From Planctomycetota bacterium (GTDB taxonomy: Bacteria > Planctomycetota > Phycisphaerae > Sedimentisphaerales > Anaerobacaceae): a stretch of 15,976 bases of DNA. Below, piece by piece: positions 1 through 6,829 of the stretch. The DNA lies in NCBI GenBank assembly GCA_023139715.1, contig JAGLNB010000139.1, positions 1 to 15,976 of the forward strand, read 5' to 3'. The position numbers and the translations under genes are program-made. Position 1 is the first letter of the stretch. Every line of letters begins with the position of its first letter. The notes under the pieces were generated by a model. The model was given only the letters and a program-made list of their open reading frames with translations. It was not told the origin of the DNA and searched no databases.

Positions 1-1809
1 GCACACTGGCATAATCTCTCGAAGCTAAGTCTCGAGACCGGAGACGATGTTGACGTTGTAGCTGAAGGTCTGGCCTGCAATATCCATACAATGTCATCCG
101 GTTCGCAGGGCTACGGCTATGATGCCTGGCGCGGTAACTGGATTACGATGCGAGTCCAGGGTGTAAATCGCGGTGTCTATCTCAACATTGAACAGCGTAA
201 CAAATTATTCCTGGAAAATCGCAACTGGGTCGAAGACCCGAATAACACCTGGATGTACAAAATAACAGGTGAAAACGAAACTCTCCTCAAAGTGCCGGAC
301 AAGGATTCAGGGGAAGTACCGCCGGATTATCCCGACAGCCCAGCCAGAATTGCACTGAACTACACACCATTTATGCCATCCGGCTCTGGCTCTACCCCGG
401 ATGATGCCGGACTTGTTGCTGATATGGATGACTACGTTAATATGCAGGGTATGCTGAGTATGGCAGCAATAAACTCCTTTATCTCCAATCACGATTCGCT
501 TTTTAGTCATTACCAGAACACTTACTTTATGGATTACAATATGCACGACCCCTGTGAAACGAGAAAAAGGATGTATCTGCCATGGGACGTCGATTCAGTA
601 ATGAAAGGTGCCGAAGCCGATGGGGATATCTACGACAGGGAAGGCGGCTCAACAACGTGGCAGGAAATTTTCCTCGACAGCCCGACATACCGGCCACAGT
701 ACAATCAGGTTATGAGCGACCTTATGGGAACATCGCTGACACAATCCAACATTAATTCGTTCCTGGATATGATGCTGCCGATACTACAGGATGCGCTGGC
801 AGCTGACCCATACAATCAATTCGCCACGCCAGGCACAGCGGGTGTACTGGAGCGATTCAGCGAGATTAAGACCTGGTATTCAAACAGAATCGTCAATATC
901 CTCGAGCAGATTTGGTGGGATGAGCCGGCTGGAACCATACTGTTAAAAGATGATTTCGAAGGCACGCCCTGGAATGACAACTGGACAGGAGCATGGCTGC
1001 AAAATACCGAGGACTACAAAAGCAGCTACACCTCGGCTCATACCGAAGACGGCAGCGAAGGAGACTTTACCTGCGGTAATCTGGATGCCAGCGATGCTAA
1101 TGTTATCCACGTGGCTTTCTGGATTATGAAAGATGACACAGAAAACGATGATATTGACCTCTATTATTACAATGGGGCCACAGACAGCTATGACTATATC
1201 ATAGACCTTGATACTCTTGGAGCTGACGACGTGTGGCTGCGCTACACCGATACAATAACCGACAGCAACTATTTTGAGCCCGATTTCAAGATACGCTTCA
1301 ATGCAACGGTCGGGAATAATGAAAACGTATGGGTTGACGATGTTATAATCACAAAGCTAATCTCTGAGCCGAATGAGCCGGTAATTTCCGGCTATATTCT
1401 GAACCCTAAAAACGCAGGAATCGGTGGAGTATTAATGTTGGCGGATAATGGCGGAGGGTCGGTTTTAACCGATGGTAACGGCTTCTATGAATTCCCTGTA
1501 CCATACGGCTGGAGCGGCACAATTACGCCAACAGAAGCTGATTATACTTTTGTTCCATCCGAGCGAACGTACAGCAAGCCAGTGGTCGTTGACCAGCCAC
1601 AACGATGGAGCCCTGACTACAACGGCACATCCATCTATGACCTTGACAGTAACGGCTCTATTGACTTTTACGATTATGCCACATTTGCATCTGCCTGGCA
1701 GAGCAGTTTGGTTGATGGCAATTGGAATCCAGCTTGCGACTTCTACACAGACCTGACAATAGACTTTAGAGATCTTGATAAATTTACAACGGCTTGGCTG
1801 ATTCAGTAA
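1..1809 (+). CDS. CotH kinase-like secreted protein with C-terminal dockerin-like domain (5' partial)
   Basis: The frame is open from the first base, so the start lies outside the window; 602 residues are visible. Residues about 40-300 resemble the CotH family (atypical protein kinases related to Bacillus spore-coat CotH). Visible motifs are GVYLNIEQ (58-65), an HD with a following N (D165, N173), likely the catalytic and metal-binding pair, and PWDVD (194-198), where a metal-binding Asp is expected. Residues 315-453 look like a beta-sandwich carbohydrate-binding or MAM-like module (DDFEG... WVDDVII). Residues 460-535 resemble a carboxypeptidase-regulatory/Ig-like domain with a PYGWSGTITP motif. 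The last 57 residues carry two Ca-loop repeats: DLDSNGSIDFYD, which is canonical, and DFYTDLTIDFRD, which is degenerate. The signal peptide would lie upstream of the window. An extracellular or surface role is inferred; the substrate is unknown. The CotH assignment is firm, and kinase activity is inference. Confidence 0.85.
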   Translation, partial: AHWHNLSKLSLETGDDVDVVAEGLACNIHTMSSGSQGYGYDAWRGNWITMRVQGVNRGVYLNIEQRNKLFLENRNWVEDPNNTWMYKITGENETLLKVPDKDSGEVPPDYPDSPARIALNYTPFMPSGSGSTPDDAGLVADMDDYVNMQGMLSMAAINSFISNHDSLFSHYQNTYFMDYNMHDPCETRKRMYLPWDVDSVMKGAEADGDIYDREGGSTTWQEIFLDSPTYRPQYNQVMSDLMGTSLTQSNINSFLDMMLPILQDALAADPYNQFATPGTAGVLERFSEIKTWYSNRIVNILEQIWWDEPAGTILLKDDFEGTPWNDNWTGAWLQNTEDYKSSYTSAHTEDGSEGDFTCGNLDASDANVIHVAFWIMKDDTENDDIDLYYYNGATDSYDYIIDLDTLGADDVWLRYTDTITDSNYFEPDFKIRFNATVGNNENVWVDDVIITKLISEPNEPVISGYILNPKNAGIGGVLMLADNGGGSVLTDGNGFYEFPVPYGWSGTITPTEADYTFVPSERTYSKPVVVDQPQRWSPDYNGTSIYDLDSNGSIDFYDYATFASAWQSSLVDGNWNPACDFYTDLTIDFRDLDKFTTAWLIQ

Positions 1810-1842
1810 ATAACAGCCAAAAACTTGAGTGATTAAACAATT

Positions 1843-1885
1843 AACGGCCTACGGGAATATTCCCGCAGGCCGTTTCTGCTTTTGC
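1843..1885 (+). terminator. Rho-independent terminator after the CotH gene
   Basis: A 14-bp inverted repeat (1843-1856 with 1861-1874, one A-C mismatch) encloses an ATAT loop and starts 33 bp after the stop codon. It is G+C-rich in the middle and is followed by T-rich sequence (TCTGCTTTTG). The T tract is interrupted, so efficiency is uncertain. Confidence 0.7.
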
Positions 1886-1966
1886 CTTTTCTTCCGTATC
1901 GATTCGCTGTGTCCTCCGAAAAACCACCTGTTACAATAAAATTTTACCCATTCTGGCATTTCCTCC

Positions 1967-1996
1967 TTGACATTATAGGACGAACATGCGTACAAT
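1967..1996 (+). promoter_or_regulatory. Sigma70-type promoter for the PEP-CTERM gene
   Basis: A perfect -35 hexamer TTGACA (1967-1972) is followed after 18 bp by TACAAT (1991-1996), which matches the -10 consensus at 5 of 6 positions. Transcription would start near 2003, giving a leader of about 190 nt before the ATG at 2192. The upstream stretch 1886-1966 holds nothing else that I can recognise. Confidence 0.6.
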
Positions 1997-2002
1997 CAAT
2001 GG

Positions 2003-2191
2003 CGAGAAGGAGAGGTGAGAAAAGTGAGCATATAGCGGGCCTAAAAAGGATTCGCTCCGAATCATCTGGAGCGGAATTTGGCGGTCTCTAATGTCATATC
2101 TTTTCACCACGTCGTATTAACCGCACGAGTTGGCATCATTCGCACTGATTTGAGGTCGCCGGCATCGCGCAAAAGGAGGAGGAGAGAAGAG
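2003..2191 (+). other. Long, possibly structured 5' leader of the PEP-CTERM gene
   Basis: This stretch lacks a convincing gene. It can form a hairpin at 2050-2077 (CGCTCC 2053-2058 with GGAGCG 2068-2073, extended by ATT/AAT with one bulged G). An alternative pairing uses the same CGC (GCG 2035-2037 and CCT 2040-2042 with AGG 2047-2049 and CGC 2053-2055). A 9-bp helix with a 2-nt bulge (2014-2024 with 2100-2108) could close both. Mutually exclusive helices suggest a regulatory leader, but it matches no riboswitch class I know, and folding has not been computed. Confidence 0.35.
2172..2182 (+). promoter_or_regulatory. Strong ribosome binding site that fixes the PEP-CTERM start
   Basis: AAAGGAGGAGG ends 9 nt before the ATG at 2192. 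The frame is open further upstream, to an ATG at 2078, but that ATG has no Shine-Dalgarno sequence and would bury the signal peptide inside the protein. Confidence 0.8.
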
Positions 2192-2839
2192 ATGAGGGGT
2201 AAAGTATCATTAGTTTTTGTGCCGTTGTTGGTTGCGCTGCTTTTAGGGGCATCGCAAGTACAGGCGGCGGTCGTATTTCCATTTGAGGTTTTTACTGATA
2301 ATGGAGACTGGGGTGTGCTGGGGCCTTACTTTGGTGACCAGCGTTTAGATATATCCGTTGAAGTATATAATGGGAGTACCACTGCCAGTTTCAAGTTCGT
2401 TAATAACAGCGATGCGTCTTTGGAGGCGGCGATTACCGATGTTTATTTCGATGATGGCACCTTACTGGAAATATCATCAGTAGAGAACGGTCCCGGAGTT
2501 AAGTTTAGCCAGATAGCTACCCCGGGAGAGCTGCCGGGAGCTAACCTTCTTGATCCGGATTTTGTAACCAGCGATGGGTTCAGTGCAGATTCTCACCCGC
2601 AGCCTCTGAAAAACGGCGTGCAACCAGGCCAATGGGTGATTATCCATTTTAATTTACTGCCATTGGGCACGCTGGACGATGTCATTGATGAAATGAATAG
2701 TGGCGACCTGCGTATCGGCATCCATGTTCAGGGTTTCCCTGATGGTGGGAGCAACTCGATGGTCACTGTTCCTGAACCGGCAACGATGGTTTTGCTTGGC
2801 TTAGGCGGTTTGGCTTTGCTGAGAAAACGCAGGGCCTGA
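2192..2839 (+). CDS. PEP-CTERM sorting domain protein, function unknown
   Basis: A 215-residue secreted protein. Residues 1-25 form a signal peptide: basic MRGK, a hydrophobic core, then a VQA cleavage site before AVVF. The mature part (26-190) is probably beta-rich. It holds the stretches ITDVYFDDGTLLEI and LRIGIHVQGFPDGGS, which I recognise from a family of PEP-CTERM proteins in planctomycetes and other bacteria whose function is unknown to me. The last 23 residues are a textbook PEP-CTERM tail: VPEPAT (193-198), a hydrophobic Leu/Gly segment, then RKRRA. In this family the tail is cut and the protein sorted by an exosortase; none is encoded here. The start at 2192 is chosen for its strong Shine-Dalgarno sequence and intact signal peptide. 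The gene appears monocistronic, with its own promoter and terminators. Confidence 0.9.
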   Translation: MRGKVSLVFVPLLVALLLGASQVQAAVVFPFEVFTDNGDWGVLGPYFGDQRLDISVEVYNGSTTASFKFVNNSDASLEAAITDVYFDDGTLLEISSVENGPGVKFSQIATPGELPGANLLDPDFVTSDGFSADSHPQPLKNGVQPGQWVIIHFNLLPLGTLDDVIDEMNSGDLRIGIHVQGFPDGGSNSMVTVPEPATMVLLGLGGLALLRKRRA

Positions 2840-2870
2840 GCCGAAAATTAGTTTTGCTTATGAAATAAAT

Positions 2871-2895
2871 TGTATGTAACAATACATAACATACA
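2871..2895. repeat. Nested inverted repeats TGTAT/ATACA downstream of the PEP-CTERM gene
   Basis: TGTATGT (2871-2877) is complementary to ACATACA (2889-2895), and its TGTAT part also to ATACA (2882-2886). The sequence is A+T-rich and lies 31 bp after the stop codon. It may be a small operator-like site or chance. Confidence 0.3.
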
Positions 2896-2911
2896 GAGAA
2901 ATTTTGGATAA

Positions 2912-2945
2912 AAAAAGAGCCGTGAATTTATTTGCGGCTCTTTTT
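2912..2945. terminator. Bidirectional terminator between the PEP-CTERM gene and dnaA
   Basis: An A tract plus GAGCCG (2912-2922) pairs with CGGCTC plus a T tract (2935-2945) around a 12-nt loop. The A-rich 5' arm and T-rich 3' arm make it work on either strand. It therefore suits both the PEP-CTERM transcript and the convergent dnaA transcript. Confidence 0.8.
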
Positions 2946-2960
2946 CATTTGTCGTCATCT

Positions 2961-2985
2961 GCCGCCTTTTAGGTGGCCTTTTTTT
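2961..2985 (+). terminator. Second terminator on the + strand
   Basis: GCCGCCT and AGGTGGC (2961-2967 with 2971-2977, one G-U pair) form a tight 7-bp stem with a TTT loop, followed by a seven-T tract (2979-2985). Read on the minus strand it has no T tract, so it backs up termination of the PEP-CTERM transcript only. Confidence 0.7.
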
Positions 2986-3067
2986 GTACGTATTGGAAAA
3001 ATAAAAACACTTGGAAAATTTTTTTGAGGTTATGAAACGAGCAGTGGAAAAATAGTTTTTATGATAT

Positions 3068-4417
3068 TTAGGCCTGAGGGATTTGCGTAACCTGCTTTGT
3101 CAGTTGGGCAAGGAGTACTTTCATTTTCGGATTGGCTTTTATCGCATTACCGATTTTACTGCAGGCGTGCATAACAGTTGTGTGGTCTCTTCCACCGAGA
3201 TGGCCGCCTATTTCTTCCAAGCTGTGCTTTGTTAAATCCCTCGCCATGTACATACATATCTGGCGTGGTTCGGCAATACTCTGGCTTCGTTTTTTGCTCT
3301 GCAAATCTGCAAGGCGAACATCAAAATATTTTGTAACCACCTCGATAATATCGCTGATGCTTATATGCTTTGTTACAGCTTCAATCTGGCCTTTCAACGC
3401 CTTTTGGGCCAGTTCAAGCGTAATAGGACTTTTCGTAGTGGTTGCGATTGCGTAAATAGTTGTAAGCGCCCCTTCCAGTTCCCTGATATTTGCGTGTACT
3501 TTTTGGGCGATGTATTCAGCTATTTCATCGGAAACAGTCAGACCGCGAAGATGTGCCTTTTTCTGCACAATTGCAACTCGTGTTTCGTAACTTGGCGGGT
3601 CAATTCTCGTAACCAGGCCCCAGTTAAATCTACTGATTAGCCGCTCTTCAAGTGATGGTATTTCGGTTGGCGGGCTGTCTCCGCTTAAAATAATTTGCTT
3701 GCCATTATTGTAGAGAGCGTTGAATGTATGGAAAAATTCTTCCTGACTTTGTTCACGCTCACGCAAAAACTGGATGTCATCGATTACAAGCGTATCAACT
3801 GTTCTAAACTCATTTTGAAAACCAGCGAGATTTCCTTTTTCAATGGCACTGATGAACCTGTTGACAAAATTTTCGCAGCTTAAAAATTGAATTACTGCAT
3901 CGCGAGAGCTTCGTTTTGTTTCACTGCAAACAGCGTGAAGAAGATGGGTTTTGCCGAGGCCGGAATTTCCGTATAGAAAAAGAGGATTATAAGTATTGCC
4001 CGGCGACTGGCTAACGGCAACACAACTGGCGTGAGCAAGCCGATTACTTGGTCCTACCACAAAATTATCAAATGTATAATCGGGATGAAGTTTCAGAGCT
4101 GTTTCAGAGGCACTTTTAAAAGTTTTACTGCCGGCCTGACGCCCCAAATTATGAGATATTTGTTCACTGTCAATAACACTGAAATCCACTGAGATAAGAT
4201 GGCCGGTTATTTGCTGAGCGGCACGAGTGAAATTATTTCTGCAATTGTCATTTAAAAATTGAACCGTTGCCTCGTCAGGACAGCCAATCCTAAGCTGGCC
4301 GCCATCGAGACACATCAGAACCAACTCATCGAACCATTTACGAGTATTGACAGGGTCAAGCGAACTGGCTCGCTCGAGTATGTCGGCAAAAATATTTTCT
4401 ACTTCACGAGTTATCAT
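3068..4417 (-). CDS. dnaA: Chromosomal replication initiator DnaA
   Basis: The 449-residue product is an AAA+ ATPase that binds DnaA boxes and melts the origin. Domain I spans about 1-82, with a short linker domain II (83-110). The AAA+ core has Walker A GNSGLGKTH (150-158), Walker B LVIDDIQF (210-217), the arginine-finger region LEERLISRFNWGL (256-268) and sensor II NIRELEGAL (310-318). Domain IV (350-440) carries the DNA-binding signature IGGHLGGRDHTTVMHA (403-418) and the basic loop KKRSQS. Length is normal. In the sensor I region the usual TSDRPP reads SGDSPP (245-250). The ATG at 4417 is the first possible start because a stop codon lies just upstream. No Shine-Dalgarno sequence is near it; the only GAGGAG is about 31 nt upstream. 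dnaN and gyrB are not adjacent and no DnaA-box cluster flanks the gene, so this is probably not oriC. Confidence 0.97.
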   Translation of the reverse strand: MITREVENIFADILERASSLDPVNTRKWFDELVLMCLDGGQLRIGCPDEATVQFLNDNCRNNFTRAAQQITGHLISVDFSVIDSEQISHNLGRQAGSKTFKSASETALKLHPDYTFDNFVVGPSNRLAHASCVAVSQSPGNTYNPLFLYGNSGLGKTHLLHAVCSETKRSSRDAVIQFLSCENFVNRFISAIEKGNLAGFQNEFRTVDTLVIDDIQFLREREQSQEEFFHTFNALYNNGKQIILSGDSPPTEIPSLEERLISRFNWGLVTRIDPPSYETRVAIVQKKAHLRGLTVSDEIAEYIAQKVHANIRELEGALTTIYAIATTTKSPITLELAQKALKGQIEAVTKHISISDIIEVVTKYFDVRLADLQSKKRSQSIAEPRQICMYMARDLTKHSLEEIGGHLGGRDHTTVMHACSKIGNAIKANPKMKVLLAQLTKQVTQIPQA

Positions 4418-4430
4418 TGATATTTATAAT

Positions 4431-4460
4431 TTGCGATTTGCGATTTTCTCCTCTTATGAT
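4431..4460 (+). promoter_or_regulatory. ftsY: Possible ftsY promoter
   Basis: TTGCGA (4431-4436) and TATGAT (4455-4460) are separated by 18 bp and lie about 60 bp upstream of the ftsY start. TTGCGATT is tandemly repeated here (4431-4445), so the -35 match may be fortuitous. Confidence 0.35.
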
Positions 4461-4484
4461 AAAATCCATAATAATCGGAAAATG

Positions 4485-4516
4485 AAAATAGTCAATAGCA
4501 AAGGAAAAATAGTCAA
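4485..4516. repeat. Direct repeat AAAATAGTCAA in the dnaA-ftsY divergent region
   Basis: Two identical 11-bp copies (4485-4495 and 4506-4516) start 21 bp apart, about two helical turns, which suits a protein binding the same face of the DNA. On the minus strand each reads TTGACTATTTT, so they could equally supply -35-like hexamers for dnaA. A related TTTGACTATTT occurs at 6821-6831 between the two phosphofructokinase genes. Confidence 0.4.
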
Positions 4517-4521
4517 CCAAA

Positions 4522-5445
4522 ATGGGCATTTTTACAAAAACAGCGGAATATTTCAAAGAACGGCTCGGCAAAACCCGTGAAAAAATCACAAGTTCACTTT
4601 CATCGGTATTATCTCTCGGCCGAAAAATCGACGAATCACTTCTCGACAAGCTGGAAGAAACGCTGATAAGCGATGATATCGGCATAGAAACTACAGATAA
4701 ACTTATATCTCAGCTTCGCCAGGCGTGGCGCAGCGAACAAATCGCAACAACCGATGATATTATCCCTTTCCTGAAAGAGCATATCAAAAGCTATTGGCCG
4801 CATCGCGACCGGCAGCTCAATTTCGCCCCTTCCAAGCCCACTGTTATTCTGGTAGCCGGCGTAAACGGTTCGGGTAAAACCACGAGCATCGCCAAACTCG
4901 CTTACACATTAAGCCGTAACAATAAAAAAGTTATAGTCGCTGCCTGTGATACGTTTCGCGCCGCCGCCGTTGAGCAGTTAAGCATATGGGCTGAGCGAAT
5001 CGGCGTTCAAATCGTTCGCCACAAATCAGGAGCCGACCCGGCAGCTGTCGCCTTTGATGCCTGCCAGGCAGCTGTTTCAAGAGATGTCGATTTTTTAATC
5101 CTCGACACAGCCGGCCGATTGCACACACAAAAAGATTTAATGAGGGAACTGACAAAAATCCGTGATGTGGTAGCTCGCAAAATCCCGGATGCGCCAAATG
5201 AAGTACTCTTAATTATCGATGCTACTACCGGCCAAAATGCAATCGTTCAGGCAAAAATGTTTACCCAGGCGATTGATGTTACGGGTATATTTCTTGCCAA
5301 ACTCGACGGCACTGCTCGCGGCGGAATCGTAATATCCATCAAAGACCAGCTTGACATTCCGGTCAAATTTATTGGTCTCGGCGAAAAGCCGGAAGATATT
5401 GCTGAATTTGACCCGGAAACATTTGTCGATGCACTTTTTAATTAG
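4522..5445 (+). CDS. ftsY: Signal recognition particle receptor FtsY
   Basis: The 307-residue GTPase at the inner face of the membrane docks SRP-ribosome complexes at the Sec translocon. It is a minimal FtsY without the long acidic A domain. The N-terminal helix (MGIFTKTAEYFKERLGKTRE) resembles the amphipathic membrane-targeting helix, and the N domain follows at about 20-100. G-domain motifs are G1 GVNGSGKTT (113-121), DTFRAAA (143-149), G3 DTAGR (195-199), DATTGQNA (233-240), G4 AKLDGTARGG (259-268, Ala where Thr is usual) and the closing GLGEKPEDIAEFDPE (285-299). The Shine-Dalgarno is weak (AAGGA about 16 nt upstream), but the N terminus fits the family, so I keep this start. It is divergent from dnaA and convergent with the downstream phosphofructokinase gene, 28 bp away. 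Confidence 0.97.
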   Translation: MGIFTKTAEYFKERLGKTREKITSSLSSVLSLGRKIDESLLDKLEETLISDDIGIETTDKLISQLRQAWRSEQIATTDDIIPFLKEHIKSYWPHRDRQLNFAPSKPTVILVAGVNGSGKTTSIAKLAYTLSRNNKKVIVAACDTFRAAAVEQLSIWAERIGVQIVRHKSGADPAAVAFDACQAAVSRDVDFLILDTAGRLHTQKDLMRELTKIRDVVARKIPDAPNEVLLIIDATTGQNAIVQAKMFTQAIDVTGIFLAKLDGTARGGIVISIKDQLDIPVKFIGLGEKPEDIAEFDPETFVDALFN

Positions 5446-5455
5446 AAGTGTTTTT
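5432..5455 (+). terminator. Possible weak terminator at the end of ftsY
   Basis: CACTT (5432-5436) pairs with AAGTG (5446-5450), followed by TTTTT (5451-5455). The 5-bp stem overlaps the ftsY stop codon and is short, so function is uncertain. Confidence 0.3.
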
Positions 5456-5473
5456 ACTCGGCAGAAATTGTTT

Positions 5474-6799
5474 TTAATTTTTCATCAACGGTGCCTGGCC
5501 GGTGGCTTCAACTACGCTTCGCCAGAGTTCGCCATCGGGGTCAATAGCATTTTTACTCGCCACAGCCATACCAATTGGAATGTGAACAAAACAATTGTGC
5601 ATTAGCCCAACGAGCAATTCTGTTTTGCCGGCCATCGCCGCATGCACAGCGTTGGCTCCCAGTTTTGCACAATAGATAGAATCGCTCGGATTAGCTGGAA
5701 CGCTTCGAATGATGTAGCTTGGGTCAATATATTTCAAATTAATTTCTATCTGTTTTTCTTTGAAATAAGCAGAGATTTTTTCTTTCAGGAAGAGCCCAAT
5801 ATTGCCGAGTTTTTTATTTCCCGATGCGTCAACACTTCCCAAATCTTCCATAAGCTGCTGGCCGGCTCCTTCGGCTACCAAAATCACTGCATGTTTTCGA
5901 TACTGAATTCTGTTTTCGAGATGTTTTAGCAAACCGTTTTCGCCATCAAGTTCAAACGGCACTTCCGGCACAAGGACATAATTAACATCATTACAAGCAA
6001 GAGCCGTTTGGGCTGCGATAAATCCCGATTGCCGCCCCATCACTTTAACAATTCCCAATCCATTAATTGCGTCGCTCGCTTCAACGTGAGCTGCGGCAAC
6101 AGCTTCAACCGCTTTGGAAACAGCCGTCTCCAGGCCGAATGATTTTTGCACAAAACTAAGGTCGTTATCGATTGTTTTCGGCACGCCGACAATTGCGATT
6201 TTGAGATTGCGTTTTTTAATTTCTTTTGAAATATTCAATGCACCTTTTTGCGTACCGTCTCCGCCGATTGCAAAGAGCATATTAATTCCAAGCCGCTCAA
6301 GCGAATCCACAATTTCGCCGACGCTATCGCCCCAGCCGCGTGATGAGCCAAGCATTGTTCCGCCGTTGCGATGGATGGAATCAACGTCTTCCGGCCTCAG
6401 CGGCATAACCGGCAGCTCAAATTGTGGAACCAATCCACGATAGCCGAACCTTATTCCGCAAATTTCTCGTACGCCGTATCTGTACCACAGGCACATAACA
6501 ATTGCACGTATCACGTTATTTAGTCCCGGACAAAGCCCGCCGCAGGTTACTATTGCTGCTTTTACTTTTCCCGATTCAAAATAGTTTTTTTCTCTCGGCC
6601 CGGCTTTTTCGAGCAATTTAGTTTTATCAAAACTTTTCGACTGCGTATCAGCTTTAGCGTCAATGTCGTGGAGAATGCATTCATCATCCGGCACATAGTT
6701 TGCCAGATAATCTCCGGTTTGCTTGGACATTAAAAGCGGCGAATTAACTTTCGGCTCGCCCAATACTGAAACGGTAAAATCCAGATTTTCCGGCTGCAT
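5474..6799 (-). CDS. pfkA: ATP-type 6-phosphofructokinase (plant/spirochete/trypanosome-like group)
   Basis: The 441-residue enzyme is predicted to phosphorylate fructose 6-phosphate to fructose 1,6-bisphosphate in glycolysis. Motifs: CGGLCPGLN (86-94), GTMLGSSRG (147-155), GGDGT (179-183), PKTIDND (207-213) with the catalytic Asp, and MGRQSGF (254-260). Gly at the second position after GG (GGDG rather than GGDD) predicts ATP as donor, even though Lys replaces the Gly of bacterial PfkA in PGTIDND. Trypanosome and plant ATP-dependent enzymes share this Gly/Lys pair. The N-terminal extension of about 75 residues before the nucleotide-binding core is typical of this group. A TTG at 6811 extends the frame by four codons, but the ATG at 6799 has GGAG six nt upstream and is preferred. 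It lies downstream of the PPi-type gene, almost certainly in the same operon. Confidence 0.9.
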   Translation of the reverse strand: MQPENLDFTVSVLGEPKVNSPLLMSKQTGDYLANYVPDDECILHDIDAKADTQSKSFDKTKLLEKAGPREKNYFESGKVKAAIVTCGGLCPGLNNVIRAIVMCLWYRYGVREICGIRFGYRGLVPQFELPVMPLRPEDVDSIHRNGGTMLGSSRGWGDSVGEIVDSLERLGINMLFAIGGDGTQKGALNISKEIKKRNLKIAIVGVPKTIDNDLSFVQKSFGLETAVSKAVEAVAAAHVEASDAINGLGIVKVMGRQSGFIAAQTALACNDVNYVLVPEVPFELDGENGLLKHLENRIQYRKHAVILVAEGAGQQLMEDLGSVDASGNKKLGNIGLFLKEKISAYFKEKQIEINLKYIDPSYIIRSVPANPSDSIYCAKLGANAVHAAMAGKTELLVGLMHNCFVHIPIGMAVASKNAIDPDGELWRSVVEATGQAPLMKN

Positions 6800-6805
6800 C
6801 GCACT

Positions 6806-6809
6806 CTCC
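6806..6809 (-). promoter_or_regulatory. pfkA: Ribosome binding site setting the ATP-type phosphofructokinase start
   Basis: On the minus strand GGAG is followed by AGTGCG and then ATG (6799-6797), ideal spacing. Using the TTG at 6811 instead would place this GGAG inside the coding sequence. Confidence 0.7.
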
Positions 6810-6823
6810 AAAATTATAATTTT
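6810..6823. repeat. Perfect 14-bp palindrome between the two phosphofructokinase genes
   Basis: AAAATTATAATTTT is its own reverse complement and abuts the Shine-Dalgarno sequence of the downstream gene. On the minus strand it contains TATAAT, but no good -35 hexamer sits 16-18 bp upstream. It could be a weak hairpin, an operator or an internal -10 element. Confidence 0.4.
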
Positions 6824-6829
6824 GACTAT

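Noticed and set aside
1103..1111. DnaA-box-like TTATCCACG (and TTATCCACC at 7617-7625) as evidence of oriC
   Set aside because: These are single near-matches inside coding sequences, far apart, with no cluster or A+T-rich unwinding region beside dnaA.
1999..2091. Small ORF beginning ATGGCGAGAAGG after the promoter
   Set aside because: Its ATG lies only three bases after the -10 box, so the predicted transcript would not include it. It has no Shine-Dalgarno sequence, and the peptide resembles nothing I know.
2078..2191. N-terminal extension of the PEP-CTERM protein from an ATG at 2078
   Set aside because: There is no ribosome binding site there, and the extension would place an Arg-rich stretch before the signal peptide. 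The ATG at 2192 has an excellent Shine-Dalgarno sequence.
6800..6811. TTG start for the ATP-type phosphofructokinase
   Set aside because: It would put the Shine-Dalgarno sequence inside the coding region. The ATG at 6799 has ideal GGAG spacing.
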